Of a stretch of 64,000 bases of DNA, positions 7,959 to 16,488 are shown piece after piece. The notes under the pieces were generated by a model. That model was not told where the DNA came from, did no database searches, and saw only the letters and a list, made by a program, of their open reading frames with translations. How positions within the stretch are numbered: position 1 is the stretch's first letter; the number at the start of each line of letters is the position of its first letter. The translations under genes were made by a program, and so were the position numbers. Source of the stretch: Sphingomonas sp. Leaf32 (GTDB lineage Bacteria; Pseudomonadota; Alphaproteobacteria; Sphingomonadales; Sphingomonadaceae); contig NZ_LMLA01000007.1 in the NCBI RefSeq assembly GCF_001421765.1, positions 397,510 to 461,509 on the forward strand. The letters are read 5' to 3'.

Positions 7959-8822
7959 ATGTTTCCGGCCATCGGCTTCGTCGTCCTTATCGTCATGGTG
8001 TTCGGCGGATTCGCCTTCACCGGCGGTTCGCTCGGTCCCGTGCTGCACGCCCTGCCGCACGAAATGCTCATCATCGGCGGGGCCGCCGTCGGCGCGCTCA
8101 TCATCGGCAATTCGGGCCGCGAGCTGAAGGGCATGGGCAGCGGCTTCATGAAGGTCATGAAGGGGCCGAAGTACAAGAAGCAGGATTATCTCGACGCGAT
8201 CTTCCTGGTGTCGAAGCTGATGAAGATGCTGCGCGCCGAAGGGCCGATCGCGCTCGAACCGCATGTCGAGGACCCCAAGTCGTCGTCGGTGTTCGGCGAA
8301 TATCCGCGGCTGATGAAGGACCATACGCTGGTCAACCTGATCGCCGACACGCTGCGCCTGATCGTCGTGTCGTCGGGCACGCTCGACGTGCACGCGGTCG
8401 AGGAGGTCATGGACAACGCCATCAAGACCCACCATCACGAGGAACAGGGGCCGCAGGCGACGCTGCAGGGCCTTGCCGACGCGCTCCCCGCGCTCGGCAT
8501 CGTCGCCGCCGTGCTGGGCGTGGTGAAGACGATGGGATCGATCGACAAGCCGCCGTCGATCCTGGGCGGCATGATCGGGTCGGCGCTGGTCGGCACCTTC
8601 CTCGGCATTCTGCTGGCCTATGGCCTGGTCGGGCCGCTGGCGGGACGGTTGCAGCAGGTGATCGACGCCGATGCCGCCATCTATCACGTGGTCAAGCAGA
8701 TCATCATCGCCTCCCTCCACGGCCATCCGCAGCCGCTGGTGATCGAGGCGGCGCGCTCGGGCATCGCGCATCACAACCAGCCCGGCTTCGCCGAAGTGTT
8801 CGACGGCCTGCGCGGGCGCTGA
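7959..8822 (+). CDS. motA: Flagellar stator protein MotA
   Basis: A 287-residue inner-membrane stator protein. It begins with a hydrophobic helix (IGFVVLIVMVFGGFAFTGG), a second helix follows (MLIIGGAAVGALIIGN), and two more lie in the C-terminal half around LGIVAAVLGVVKTMGS and LVGTFLGILLAYGLVGPLAG, with a cytoplasmic loop between helices two and three. This is the four-helix MotA layout, in which five MotA subunits surround two MotB. Ion flow through the complex drives rotation by contact with FliG. Length and the tandem motAB arrangement are typical. The gene follows flgL after 131 bases. Confidence 0.95.
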   Translation: MFPAIGFVVLIVMVFGGFAFTGGSLGPVLHALPHEMLIIGGAAVGALIIGNSGRELKGMGSGFMKVMKGPKYKKQDYLDAIFLVSKLMKMLRAEGPIALEPHVEDPKSSSVFGEYPRLMKDHTLVNLIADTLRLIVVSSGTLDVHAVEEVMDNAIKTHHHEEQGPQATLQGLADALPALGIVAAVLGVVKTMGSIDKPPSILGGMIGSALVGTFLGILLAYGLVGPLAGRLQQVIDADAAIYHVVKQIIIASLHGHPQPLVIEAARSGIAHHNQPGFAEVFDGLRGR

Positions 8823-8825
8823 TCC

Positions 8826-9812
8826 ATGGCGCGCGCTCCGCACGGCAACAACCAGCCGCCCCCCGTCATCATCGTCAAGAAGATCATCGCCGAGGGCCAT
8901 GGTGGCCACCACGGCGGTGCGTGGAAGGTCGCCTATGCCGATTTCGTGACGGCGATGATGGCGTTCTTCCTGCTGATGTGGCTGTTGGGCGCCACGACCG
9001 AGAAGCAGCGCAAGGGGCTGGCCGATTTCTTCGCGCCGACCCTGGTCGAGGTAAAGGCGGGGTCTGCGGGATCGAACGGCCTGTTCGGGGGCGAATCGAT
9101 CGTCGACCAGGACAGCTATCCCCACCGCGCCGCGCAGACCGGCACCCGCTCGCTGACCATCCCCGTCGACGCCAATGGCGGCGCGAAGGAAGGGGCGGGC
9201 GAAAAGGGCCGGTTGAAGAACAAGTCCGAACTGACCGAAGCCGACAAGAAAGCCTTCGAACGGGTCAAGCGCGACCTTGCCCGCAAGCTCGCGAGCAATG
9301 CCGACCTGCGCAAGCTGTCGCGCAACGTCCGCTTCGTGCCGACGCGCGACGGGGTGCGCATCGACTTGGTCGACAATGCCGATTATTCGATGTTCGCCCT
9401 GGGCACGACCGCGCTCGCTCCGGAAGCGGCCAAGCTGATGACGATGATCGCGCAGACGGTCAGCGACCTGCCCAACACGATCATGATCCGGGGCCATACC
9501 GATGCCGTCGCCTATGGCCGGCCGCAGGACATGAACAACTGGATGCTGTCGTCGGGCCGGGCGGAGGCGACGCGTCGCCGCCTCGCGCTGGGCGGGGTGG
9601 GCGAGCGCCGGTTCGAACGGATCGAGGGGGTGGCCGACCGCGAACCGATGATCGCCAAGGACCCGTACGACCCGCGCAACCGCCGCGTCGCGATCACCCT
9701 GCTCTATCAGGCGACCGGAGGCTTTGGCGGCGCGCGCATGGCGAGCGTCGACAGCACCCCCGCCGAACGCGCCGACGTGCCGCGTCCGGGCCGGGAGAAT
9801 CCGGAGCATTGA
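8826..9812 (+). CDS. motB: Flagellar stator protein MotB
   Basis: A 328-residue stator partner of MotA. A short cytoplasmic head rich in His and Gly (GHGGHHGGAWK) leads into a single membrane helix, YADFVTAMMAFFLLMWLLG, with the ion-carrying Asp at residue 39. The C-terminal half is an OmpA-like peptidoglycan-binding domain, with RGHTDAVAYG and NWMLSSGRAEATRRRL as its conserved segments. The presence of Asp in YADF fits a proton or sodium channel; I cannot tell which. It starts three bases after the motA stop, so the two are co-translated. A low-complexity tail follows the OmpA domain. Confidence 0.95.
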   Translation: MARAPHGNNQPPPVIIVKKIIAEGHGGHHGGAWKVAYADFVTAMMAFFLLMWLLGATTEKQRKGLADFFAPTLVEVKAGSAGSNGLFGGESIVDQDSYPHRAAQTGTRSLTIPVDANGGAKEGAGEKGRLKNKSELTEADKKAFERVKRDLARKLASNADLRKLSRNVRFVPTRDGVRIDLVDNADYSMFALGTTALAPEAAKLMTMIAQTVSDLPNTIMIRGHTDAVAYGRPQDMNNWMLSSGRAEATRRRLALGGVGERRFERIEGVADREPMIAKDPYDPRNRRVAITLLYQATGGFGGARMASVDSTPAERADVPRPGRENPEH

Positions 9813-9852
9813 GGGCGGCGAGCGCACGTGCGCCGTTCGTACTTTCTTTGTC

Positions 9853-9873
9853 ACCCCGGCTCAAGGCCGGGGT
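9853..9873. terminator. Hairpin after motB, possible terminator
   Basis: The 8-bp arms ACCCCGGC and GCCGGGGT flank TCAAG, giving a strong hairpin 40 bases after the motB stop and 27 bases before the end of the convergent receptor gene. There is no run of T after it on either strand, so a classical Rho-independent terminator is uncertain. It is a short relative of the CACCCCGG-type repeats elsewhere in the window. Confidence 0.45.
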
Positions 9874-9899
9874 AACGATGGCGCTGTTCCAATCCACCC

Positions 9900-12713
9900 C
9901 TAGAAAAACAGCTTCCGGAACGTCAGCCGCACGACCCGGCCATTGGGGTCGAGATAGCCCGGCTGATAGTTGATCGGCACGCTGCCATTGGCATCGGTCA
10001 CCCGCTGGCGCGCGTTGAACAGGTTGTCGACGCCCAGGCTGATGCGTGCTCCGCGCAGCCAGCTGTTGTTGCGCACCAGCCCCGGCTGCTGCCCCAGATC
10101 GGCGAACAGGCGCAGGCCGACGGTGGCGAGGCTGCCGAAATTCAGCCGCTGCGTTGCGCCGGTCGCGCCGCCATCGACCTCGGTCGAGGACTGCCAGTTG
10201 ACCACCAGCCGCGATCCGATGCCGTCGCGGGTATAGCCGCCGTTGAACTGCAGTTCGTGGCGCGGCTGGCCGCCGGTATCGCTGATAGCCGACCCGTTCA
10301 GCAGGTCCAGCTCGGGCAGGCCGGGCCGGATCAGGATCGTGTTGGTCAGGTTGACCGTGTGGTAGAGACTGGCCCAGATTCGCCCGCCGCCACCAAAGCC
10401 GCCGCCCCCACGTCCTCCGAAGCCGCCGCCCGGACCGCCCGGACCGCCTGGACCACCGAAACCGCGCCCGCCGCCCGGTTCGCCCGGTCCGCGTGCCTCA
10501 CCGGGCGGAGGAGGTGGCGGGGCATCGCCCGGCGGCGGACCGTCGCCGCGCGGGGCGGCGTTGGCCTCTGCCGCTTCACGCGCCGCACGCCGCTGCTCCA
10601 TCCGCGCCTGCCGCATCGCTTCGAACCGGCGCGAGCGTTCGGTCGTGACCCGCTTGGAGAAATTGATGCCCCAGCGCAGCTGGCTGCTGTCGGCCCGCGC
10701 GAAGTTGATCGGGCGGTTGTCGACGCGCAGCAGCACGCCGTCGGCGTCCCGCACGAACCGGTCGGGGAATGCCGACTGAATATCGGCGGTGATGGCGGGG
10801 AAGCTCTGGATCGGGTTGTCGATCCGGCTGTCGGTATAGTCGAACTGGAGCGATACGTCGCGTTCGCTCCAGGGTTTGAGGTTCAGGCCCAGCTTGATGA
10901 CGCGGCTGTTGCTCGATACCAGGTCGGGATTGCCGCCGCCGATGGTGGTGACGTCGACGGTCGTGCCGCGCACATAATCGAACGTCCGCACGAACGGGGT
11001 GGTGATGAGCGGATTGCCCAGCTGCTGCTGCGTCGGCGCGTTTTCTTCATGGCTGACCGAGGCGAGCAGGCGCAGCGCGGTGATCGGCTGCCAGTTGATG
11101 CCATAGCCGAGCGTGGTCAGCGTGCCGAAGTCGGAGAGCTGCTCCACCTCCGCATTGGCGTTGAGCGACAGCCGGCCGAGCGCCGACAGCACGTCGCGCG
11201 CCGCATTGGCGATCGGCAGGTCGATATTCGCCCGGATCGACCCGCTATCACGGCCGAGGCTGGTCGAATTGGCGACACCGGCGCGTAGCGAATCGCTGGT
11301 GAAGTCGGTGGTCGTCGCCGCCACGCGGATGCTGGTGTTCACTTCACCGGCGGGAAGGGACAGTGGTGATCCGGCGACCAGCGCGTTCAGTCCCGCCGCG
11401 CTCGACACCGAATTCGCCCGGTCGGCGGTGCGGATCAGATTGCCGAGATTGCCGAACGGGCTGAACGTACCGGCGGTCACTGCCGTCTGGATGTCCGACA
11501 CATCGACCCCGCGTTCGGTGCGGGTACTGGTTTCGGTGCGGTCGTAATTGCCGTTCACCGTCCAGCGCCACCGGCCGATGTCCCCGTTCAGCGCCAGCGC
11601 GGCATTGGCGGTCGTCGTCTCCGCATTGCGCATCAGCGGATCGGTATCGGCATAACGCCGCACGATCACGTCGCTGGCGAAGGGGGAGAAAGGCGTGTTC
11701 CCCGGCAACGTCAGCGAAACGCCGGGCAGCCCCAGCAGCGATTCGGTGCGGGTATGTTCCAGCCGCGTGGTGACGGTGGCGGCGACATTGCCGAAGATGC
11801 TGCGTGCATAGACGCCATTGGCTGAAAACCGATCGACCGCGCCCGACAGGGTGCGGAACGGCGTGGTGTCGGTGATGTTCGGGGTGTTGGCGCCGGCAGC
11901 GAAGCCGGTAAGCGTCGGCGTGGCGCCCGGTACCGCGGCCACGATGACCGGCGTTCCGGCGAGCGCGGTCAGCGCCGGATCGATCGGCGCGCCGCTGATG
12001 GTCGAGGTGACGTTGCCGCGCAGGTCGAACGGGGTGCCGGTGGTGTTGGCGATGATCCCGCGTTCGCTCTCCAGCAGGTTCGACGTGGTTTCGGCCTGCA
12101 GGTTCAGGTTGAAGCGCTTGTCCTGATCGATGCGCACCAGGCCGCCCTCGGCCTCGAAATTGCTCGATCCGCCATCCGTCGGCGCGCTGCCCTGCAGCTC
12201 ACCGGTATAGCTGCGGAAGCGCGGGCGCAGGACGAAGTTGATGACCTTCTGGTCCGAGCGATAGCCATATTTGAGCGCGACTTCTTCGGGCAGGATGTCG
12301 ACGCGCAGGATCGCTTCGGTCGGCAGGTCGCGGATTTCCTGAAAGCCGGCGGATCGGCGGCCATTGACCAGGAACACCGGCTGCCCGCCGCGCACCGACT
12401 GCAACTGCGGTCCCAGTTCGGTGACCAGTTCGGCGACCGAGCTGACGCCATAGGAACGGATGTCGGCGGGGGAGAGCTGCAATTCGGGCTTGATGTCGCC
12501 CGGCACCGATCCGGGGGGTAGCCGACCGGTGACGACGATCTCTTCCGCATCGCTTTCGGCGTCGGTGCCGCCGGCGCCGCCCGATCCGGGTTCGGGTGCG
12601 TCCGGTGTCTGGGTCTGCGCGGTCGTCGGCGTGGCTGTGGTCGGGGCGGTCTGTGCCGCGAGCGCGCCGGGCGCGGTGCCCAAAGCCAGTATCAGTAACG
12701 TCCACCGCGCCAT
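9900..12713 (-). CDS. TonB-dependent outer membrane receptor with Gly/Pro-rich insertion
   Basis: A 937-residue receptor. The signal peptide is followed by a Thr/Gln/Ala-rich stretch, a TonB-box-like EEIVVTGRL, and a plug domain with QPVFLVNGRRSAGF and the IRDLPTEAILRVDILPEEVALKYGYRSDQKVINFVL region (only short parts are diagnostic). The C terminus VVRLTFRKLFF ends with an aromatic residue, as outer-membrane barrels require. I place the start at ATG 12713, after GGAAGG; a GTG at 12728 includes that ribosome site and is less likely. In the C-terminal third there is a Pro-rich then very Gly-rich insertion (with FGGPGGPGG and RGGGGFGGGG), probably an extracellular loop or a periplasmic turn. The substrate is unknown; this subtype, with its degenerate plug, is common in sphingomonads and Caulobacter. 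Confidence 0.88.
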   Translation of the reverse strand: MARWTLLILALGTAPGALAAQTAPTTATPTTAQTQTPDAPEPGSGGAGGTDAESDAEEIVVTGRLPPGSVPGDIKPELQLSPADIRSYGVSSVAELVTELGPQLQSVRGGQPVFLVNGRRSAGFQEIRDLPTEAILRVDILPEEVALKYGYRSDQKVINFVLRPRFRSYTGELQGSAPTDGGSSNFEAEGGLVRIDQDKRFNLNLQAETTSNLLESERGIIANTTGTPFDLRGNVTSTISGAPIDPALTALAGTPVIVAAVPGATPTLTGFAAGANTPNITDTTPFRTLSGAVDRFSANGVYARSIFGNVAATVTTRLEHTRTESLLGLPGVSLTLPGNTPFSPFASDVIVRRYADTDPLMRNAETTTANAALALNGDIGRWRWTVNGNYDRTETSTRTERGVDVSDIQTAVTAGTFSPFGNLGNLIRTADRANSVSSAAGLNALVAGSPLSLPAGEVNTSIRVAATTTDFTSDSLRAGVANSTSLGRDSGSIRANIDLPIANAARDVLSALGRLSLNANAEVEQLSDFGTLTTLGYGINWQPITALRLLASVSHEENAPTQQQLGNPLITTPFVRTFDYVRGTTVDVTTIGGGNPDLVSSNSRVIKLGLNLKPWSERDVSLQFDYTDSRIDNPIQSFPAITADIQSAFPDRFVRDADGVLLRVDNRPINFARADSSQLRWGINFSKRVTTERSRRFEAMRQARMEQRRAAREAAEANAAPRGDGPPPGDAPPPPPPGEARGPGEPGGGRGFGGPGGPGGPGGGFGGRGGGGFGGGGRIWASLYHTVNLTNTILIRPGLPELDLLNGSAISDTGGQPRHELQFNGGYTRDGIGSRLVVNWQSSTEVDGGATGATQRLNFGSLATVGLRLFADLGQQPGLVRNNSWLRGARISLGVDNLFNARQRVTDANGSVPINYQPGYLDPNGRVVRLTFRKLFF

Positions 12714-12815
12714 GCGTATTCCTTCCACACCCTGCCCGCGATCCTGCGGTATCCAGGGGCAATAGGTTCCAAATGTCGCACAACTATCGCGGCGGATGAA
12801 AATATCCGGTCCGGA

Positions 12816-13193
12816 TCACCGCTTCAGCAGATAGTTCAGCCGGGCACCGGCGATCGGGCGGTCGCGGTCATCCTGCCATGCGGTCGCGGTGACATTGGCG
12901 ATTCGCGCGCCCAGCCTGGTCACCGCTCCGGCGGCGAAGGTCGTCCGCTCGCGCCCACCGCGCATGAAGTCGATGGTGACGTTGATCGGCTTGATGACCG
13001 TCATTTCCTCGTCCAGCGCGGCGCGAAGGGCCGCCCACGCCGCCATCTCCAGCATCCCGCCGATCGCGCCGCCATGCAGGAACCCGGGGCGGCCGAGCAG
13101 GTTGTGGGCATAGTCCATCGTCACGAACGGATGGCCCTGTGCGTCGGTATCGAAGCGAAGGCCAAGCAGATCGGCATAGGGGGAGGTGGTCAT
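12816..13193 (-). CDS. PaaI-family hotdog thioesterase
   Basis: A 125-residue protein with the hotdog-fold pattern of PaaI/YigI-type acyl-CoA thioesterases: HNLLGRPGFLHGGAIGGMLEMA carries the HGG(A/T) element at the start of the long central helix, and the later strands VTIDFMRGG and the closing NYLLK fit. Such enzymes hydrolyse acyl- or aryl-CoA thioesters in the cytoplasm. It overlaps the upstream gene by four bases (ATGA), a second hotdog protein, so the two form a tandem pair and may make a heteromer. The substrate cannot be read from sequence. Confidence 0.82.
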   Translation of the reverse strand: MTTSPYADLLGLRFDTDAQGHPFVTMDYAHNLLGRPGFLHGGAIGGMLEMAAWAALRAALDEEMTVIKPINVTIDFMRGGRERTTFAAGAVTRLGARIANVTATAWQDDRDRPIAGARLNYLLKR

Positions 13194-13681
13194 GCCGCAC
13201 CGTCCAGCAGCATGAAGGTGCCCGCGACATGCGCGACCGGATCGTCGGGGTCGCCATCATGGGCGATGCCGCGCACGAACGCGACCTGCCGTGCTACGCG
13301 GTAGCATTCCCCGCGCCCGACCACCGTCCGCCCCGGCGTGGCGGGCCGCAGATAGTCCAGCCGCAGGTCGAGCGTGGCATGGGGCAGGAACGCGCCGCGC
13401 TTCAGCCACACGCCGACGCTGGTCGCCATGTCCATCAGCGTGACGATCGGCCCCGATGCCAGCACGCCGCGTGCCGGATCGCCGATCAGGTCGGCCCGGA
13501 ACGGCAGCAGCAATTCGCACCAGTCGGCCCCGTGCGCTTGATACCCGATGCCCAGGCGCGATCCATGTCCCCCGATCCGCGCGGCGAAGAAACGGGCCGG
13601 ATCGAAACCGGGCGGAAGGGTGGGCGCGATCATCGCCTGCTTCATAGGGCGGAACGCGCCCCGGTTGAAGCCGCCAAGCAT
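13190..13681 (-). CDS. PaaI-family hotdog thioesterase (second of a pair)
   Basis: A 163-residue relative of the following gene. The hotdog helix region reads GVLASGPIVTLMDMATSVGVWL, where the usual HGG is replaced by ASG, and the later LDLRLDYLRPATPG is the classic strand after it in this family. The first ATG (13681) follows AAGG at a good distance; ATG at 13645 is an alternative. Because the catalytic-loop residues differ from its partner, one subunit may be regulatory or have another substrate. The gene is divergent from the peptide gene at 13769, leaving 87 bases for promoters of both directions. Confidence 0.78.
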   Translation of the reverse strand: MLGGFNRGAFRPMKQAMIAPTLPPGFDPARFFAARIGGHGSRLGIGYQAHGADWCELLLPFRADLIGDPARGVLASGPIVTLMDMATSVGVWLKRGAFLPHATLDLRLDYLRPATPGRTVVGRGECYRVARQVAFVRGIAHDGDPDDPVAHVAGTFMLLDGAA

Positions 13682-13768
13682 AACAGCCTTGTAACTATGG
13701 CGGGTGGGCGGGGGGTCATAGGGTCGCGGGCGCGGCGCAGGACCGTCGCATCACGGGGGAAGCAGGAC

Positions 13769-13924
13769 ATGCCGATCGTCACCATCGCGATGGCCGACAT
13801 CGTCGAACTGAGCACGCAGGTCGCCACCACCGGCGCGATCCGCGCGGCGGAGGCGTCGGGCGACCAGATCTTCGAATATATCATCGCCGTCGCCATGCTG
13901 GTGTACGAGATGTATCCCAACTGA
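13769..13924 (+). CDS. Small 51-residue peptide, start of the cupin/HEAT cluster
   Basis: A 51-codon gene with ATG at 13769, preceded by GGGGGAAGCAGGAC, a good ribosome site. The peptide begins with a short hydrophobic VTIAMADIVEL, has an Ala/Thr/Glu-rich centre, and ends with FEYIIAVAMLVYEMYPN. It has no Cys and no Lys, two Tyr and one Asn near the end, and is acidic. It lies one base upstream of the next gene, so co-translation is likely. I recognise no family. Being first in the operon and so tight with larger proteins, it may be a substrate or partner of those proteins (for example a precursor peptide or a small antitoxin-like regulator). This is inference only. Confidence 0.7.
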   Translation: MPIVTIAMADIVELSTQVATTGAIRAAEASGDQIFEYIIAVAMLVYEMYPN

Positions 13925-13925
13925 G

Positions 13926-14870
13926 ATGCCGGCGCCGATCGATGGCCGGTTGCGCGATGCGATCGCGGCGGCGCGGACCCGGTCGCTTGCCGCCGCGCGT
14001 GACTGGAGCGACGATGCGGCGGTTCGGGCGGTAACGGCGCGCTTTGCCGATGTGACGACGCTGGCCGAGGGAGAGGCCGCTGCGCGCGCATTGGTGGAGG
14101 ATGCCGGATGGGTCGGCGCGTTGCTGGCTCCATGGATCGCGCGGCTGCGCGACGATCCGCTGTCCGAACCGCCGTTCCGGAGCCAGCGCGACACGCTGCG
14201 CACCGGCATGGTGCTGGCGGAAACGCCGGTGGCGAGCCTGACGATGGCGGCGATCGACCCTCTCGCCCCGGCGGCACGCACCATGCCCGATACCATCGTC
14301 GTCGGTGGGCGGGTGTCGTGGACCCGCTATCTGCGTGGCGGCGATGCCCGGCTGTGGCGGTGGCGTGCCGACCGGATCGACGACCATTGGCATGGCGGCA
14401 TCGCCGCATCCGCCCGCCCGCTGGCGGTACAGCCGCTGACCGATGGCGCGGTGGTGCGGCTGGACGGACGCAGCGATGCGATGCTGCTGGTCGATCCATC
14501 GGCACCGATCGTGTCGATTACGATCACGCTGCGCCCCGGTGCCGCGCCGTTCATGCGCGAATATGACCGGGTGGGCGGTGCATTGGTCCGGGTGGCGACG
14601 CTGGATGATGGCGCCGCGCGCAGCACCATGTTGCTGACGTTGCTGCGCGAACTGGGGCAGGCGGACGCGGAAGTGTTCGACGCCCTGTCGCGCGACCCGG
14701 CGTTCTTCGTGCGATGGGACGCGATGCACGAATGGCTGGCGAGCGATGCGCGGGCGGCACTGCCCCGGTTGCGGACGATGACCGACGATCCGCATCCGGA
14801 TGTCCGAGCAGCGGCACAGGCGATGCTCCCGCTGGTCGAGGCGCGGATGGAGCCGGCATGGCACGCCTGA
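13926..14870 (+). CDS. Uncharacterised protein with HEAT-like C-terminal repeats
   Basis: A 314-residue protein without a signal peptide or membrane helix. Residues 1-100 are mainly helical (Ala/Arg/Glu rich). The centre is beta-rich, with RYLRGGDARLWRWRADRI and VRLDGRSDAMLLVD patterns that resemble a cupin-like barrel. The last about 90 residues (VFDALSRDPAFFVRWDAMHE followed by LPRLRTMTDDPHPDVRAAAQ) have the DPHPxVRxxA turn of HEAT/PBS-lyase repeats. It begins one base after the peptide gene and its 3' end overlaps the next gene by 13 bases. The neighbouring 302-residue protein has the same helical, beta, HEAT-like order, so the pair may be distant paralogues that work together. No catalytic function can be named. 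Confidence 0.75.
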   Translation: MPAPIDGRLRDAIAAARTRSLAAARDWSDDAAVRAVTARFADVTTLAEGEAAARALVEDAGWVGALLAPWIARLRDDPLSEPPFRSQRDTLRTGMVLAETPVASLTMAAIDPLAPAARTMPDTIVVGGRVSWTRYLRGGDARLWRWRADRIDDHWHGGIAASARPLAVQPLTDGAVVRLDGRSDAMLLVDPSAPIVSITITLRPGAAPFMREYDRVGGALVRVATLDDGAARSTMLLTLLRELGQADAEVFDALSRDPAFFVRWDAMHEWLASDARAALPRLRTMTDDPHPDVRAAAQAMLPLVEARMEPAWHA

Positions 14871-15766
14871 TCGATCCGGGCAGCGGCGACGCGATCGGGC
14901 TGGACGATCTGGTCGACCTGCTCGCCGCCGAACCGATCGACGTGCGCGATGAGGACGCGTTCGCCTCGCTCGGCCCCGCGCTCGCCCGGCTGGGACGCAA
15001 CCGGCATTTTCTGGGCGAACTGGCACTGGCCGAACTCAAGCAGCGCTGCCGGGGGCAGGTCGAAGGCAATGCGTATGGCGCGCAGGTGCTGTTGCTGCGC
15101 CCACCCGATGGCCGGTTCGTGCTACGCGCCAATTTCTGGCCGGCGGCGCAGGACCGGGCGCTGCGGGCCGGTGGGCGCGGGGCCTATTTCTACGACCTGC
15201 CGCATGACCATAATTTCCCGTTCCTGACGGTCGGCTATCATGGCCCCGGCTATTGGAGCGATGATTACCGCTACGACGTCGCCGCGATCGACGGCTGCGT
15301 GGGCGAGGCGGCGGGCCTGCGCCATGTCGGTCGGTCGCGGCTCGATCCGGGCAAGGTGCTGCTGTACCGGATGCGCGACGACGTGCATGTCCAGTTGCCG
15401 CCCGATGCCTTTTCGGTATCGCTCAACATCCTTGGCTATGACGCGGCACAGCCCTGGCTGGACCAGTATCGCTTCGACATTCGCGGCAATACCATCGCGC
15501 AGGTTCTGACCTCCACGCCGGCCGAAGCGCTGGTGACACTGGCGGTCGGGGCGCATCTGCCCGATGCGCTCGATCTGGCCGAATCCTTCGCCGCGCGCCA
15601 TCCGTCCGAGCGGATGCGGATCACCGCACTCGATGCGCTGGTGCGGTCGGGACCGGGTCCGCTGGCGGCGCTGCACCGCGCGGCAGGGGATGGGTCGCGG
15701 CGGGTTGCGACCCACGCCCGCCAGTTGCTGGCACAGATCGATCCGGTTCGGACCGGGTTGCCGTAA
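14858..15766 (+). CDS. Cupin-like protein with HEAT-like tail, candidate metalloenzyme
   Basis: A 302-residue protein starting at ATG 14858, inside the end of the previous gene. The centre has a cupin-like metal-site pattern: FYDLPHDHNFPFLTVGYHGP gives closely spaced His residues (HDH), then YWSDDYRYD, and a later VHVQLPPDAFSVSLNIL strand supplies another His. The C-terminal part (SERMRITALDALVRSG and the following stretch) is helical and HEAT-like, as in the upstream gene. An iron- or zinc-dependent oxygenase or a sugar-binding cupin is possible. Database relatives may carry a transposase label, but nothing here (no DDE set, no inverted repeats) supports that. With the 51-residue peptide as neighbour, a peptide-modifying role is a reasonable but unproven idea. 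Confidence 0.75.
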   Translation: MARLIDPGSGDAIGLDDLVDLLAAEPIDVRDEDAFASLGPALARLGRNRHFLGELALAELKQRCRGQVEGNAYGAQVLLLRPPDGRFVLRANFWPAAQDRALRAGGRGAYFYDLPHDHNFPFLTVGYHGPGYWSDDYRYDVAAIDGCVGEAAGLRHVGRSRLDPGKVLLYRMRDDVHVQLPPDAFSVSLNILGYDAAQPWLDQYRFDIRGNTIAQVLTSTPAEALVTLAVGAHLPDALDLAESFAARHPSERMRITALDALVRSGPGPLAALHRAAGDGSRRVATHARQLLAQIDPVRTGLP

Positions 15767-15799
15767 CCGGAGGGGGCCGGTCGGGTAAGGCTGTCGGCG

Positions 15800-16453
15800 A
15801 TGCAGGTCGTCGTCGCCCTCGATCCCGTTCCGGCGCTCGTCGTCCCGGCGCAGCGGCGCGGCATCGCGCTGCGCTCGCTCCACGACGCACCCGATGCGAC
15901 CGTGCGGCTCGCCCGCTGGCGACGGGACGAAGGGTGTGCACCGGGGCGATTGCATAGGGTCCGTTCCGGCATGCGATCGGTCCGGGCGATGCTGCTGGTC
16001 GAGGATGAGGAGGCGCTGGCCGCCGGGCTGGACGCTGGCGCCGACGATGCGGTGCTGGAGCGCGCGCACCCGGTCGAGATTGTCGCCCGGATGTTGGCGC
16101 TGCTGCGGAACAGCCGCTGCGACGGGCTGCTGACGATCGGCGACCTGACCATCGACCGTGCCGCGCGTCGGGCATGGCGCGGTGGCGCGGCGTTGCACCT
16201 GTTGCCGCGCGAATATGCGGTGCTGCTGCACCTCGCCGACCACGCCGGCAGGTCGATCTCGCGCGAGGCGTTGTTGCGCGCCGTGTGGGACCGCGACTTC
16301 GACCCCGGCACCAATGTCGTGCAGGTGCAGATGTCGCGGCTGCGCGCCAAGCTGGACGCGGCGGGGCCGCCGTTGCTGCACACCGATCGCGGGCGCGGCT
16401 ATCGGCTGGGCGATGCACCGTGGCGCCTATCCCCGCCGCCGGACGATCGATAG
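15800..16453 (+). CDS. OmpR/PhoB-type regulator with degenerate receiver domain
   Basis: A 217-residue protein. The C-terminal about 95 residues are a clear winged helix of the OmpR family: LLPREYAVLLHLADHAGRSIS, REALLRAVWDRDF, the NVVQVQMSRLRAKLD recognition helix and the HTDRGRGYRLG wing. The N-terminal half keeps only the end of a receiver fold (AGLDAGADDAVLERAHPVEIVARMLALLR), without the phospho-accepting Asp pocket and with no conserved Thr and Lys. No histidine kinase is nearby. It probably binds DNA independently of phosphorylation. It starts 33 bases after the cupin-like gene and is likely part of the same transcript, perhaps controlling the cluster itself. The first ATG is used; internal starts are possible. 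Confidence 0.82.
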   Translation: MQVVVALDPVPALVVPAQRRGIALRSLHDAPDATVRLARWRRDEGCAPGRLHRVRSGMRSVRAMLLVEDEEALAAGLDAGADDAVLERAHPVEIVARMLALLRNSRCDGLLTIGDLTIDRAARRAWRGGAALHLLPREYAVLLHLADHAGRSISREALLRAVWDRDFDPGTNVVQVQMSRLRAKLDAAGPPLLHTDRGRGYRLGDAPWRLSPPPDDR

Positions 16454-16488
16454 ATCGGGTGGCGGAACGCAACGGATGAGGATGCCGC

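Noticed and set aside
14858-15766. Transposase label for the 302-residue protein
   Set aside because: There is no DDE or HUH set, no terminal repeats around it and it sits in a tight operon; the His-rich strand pattern is cupin-like.
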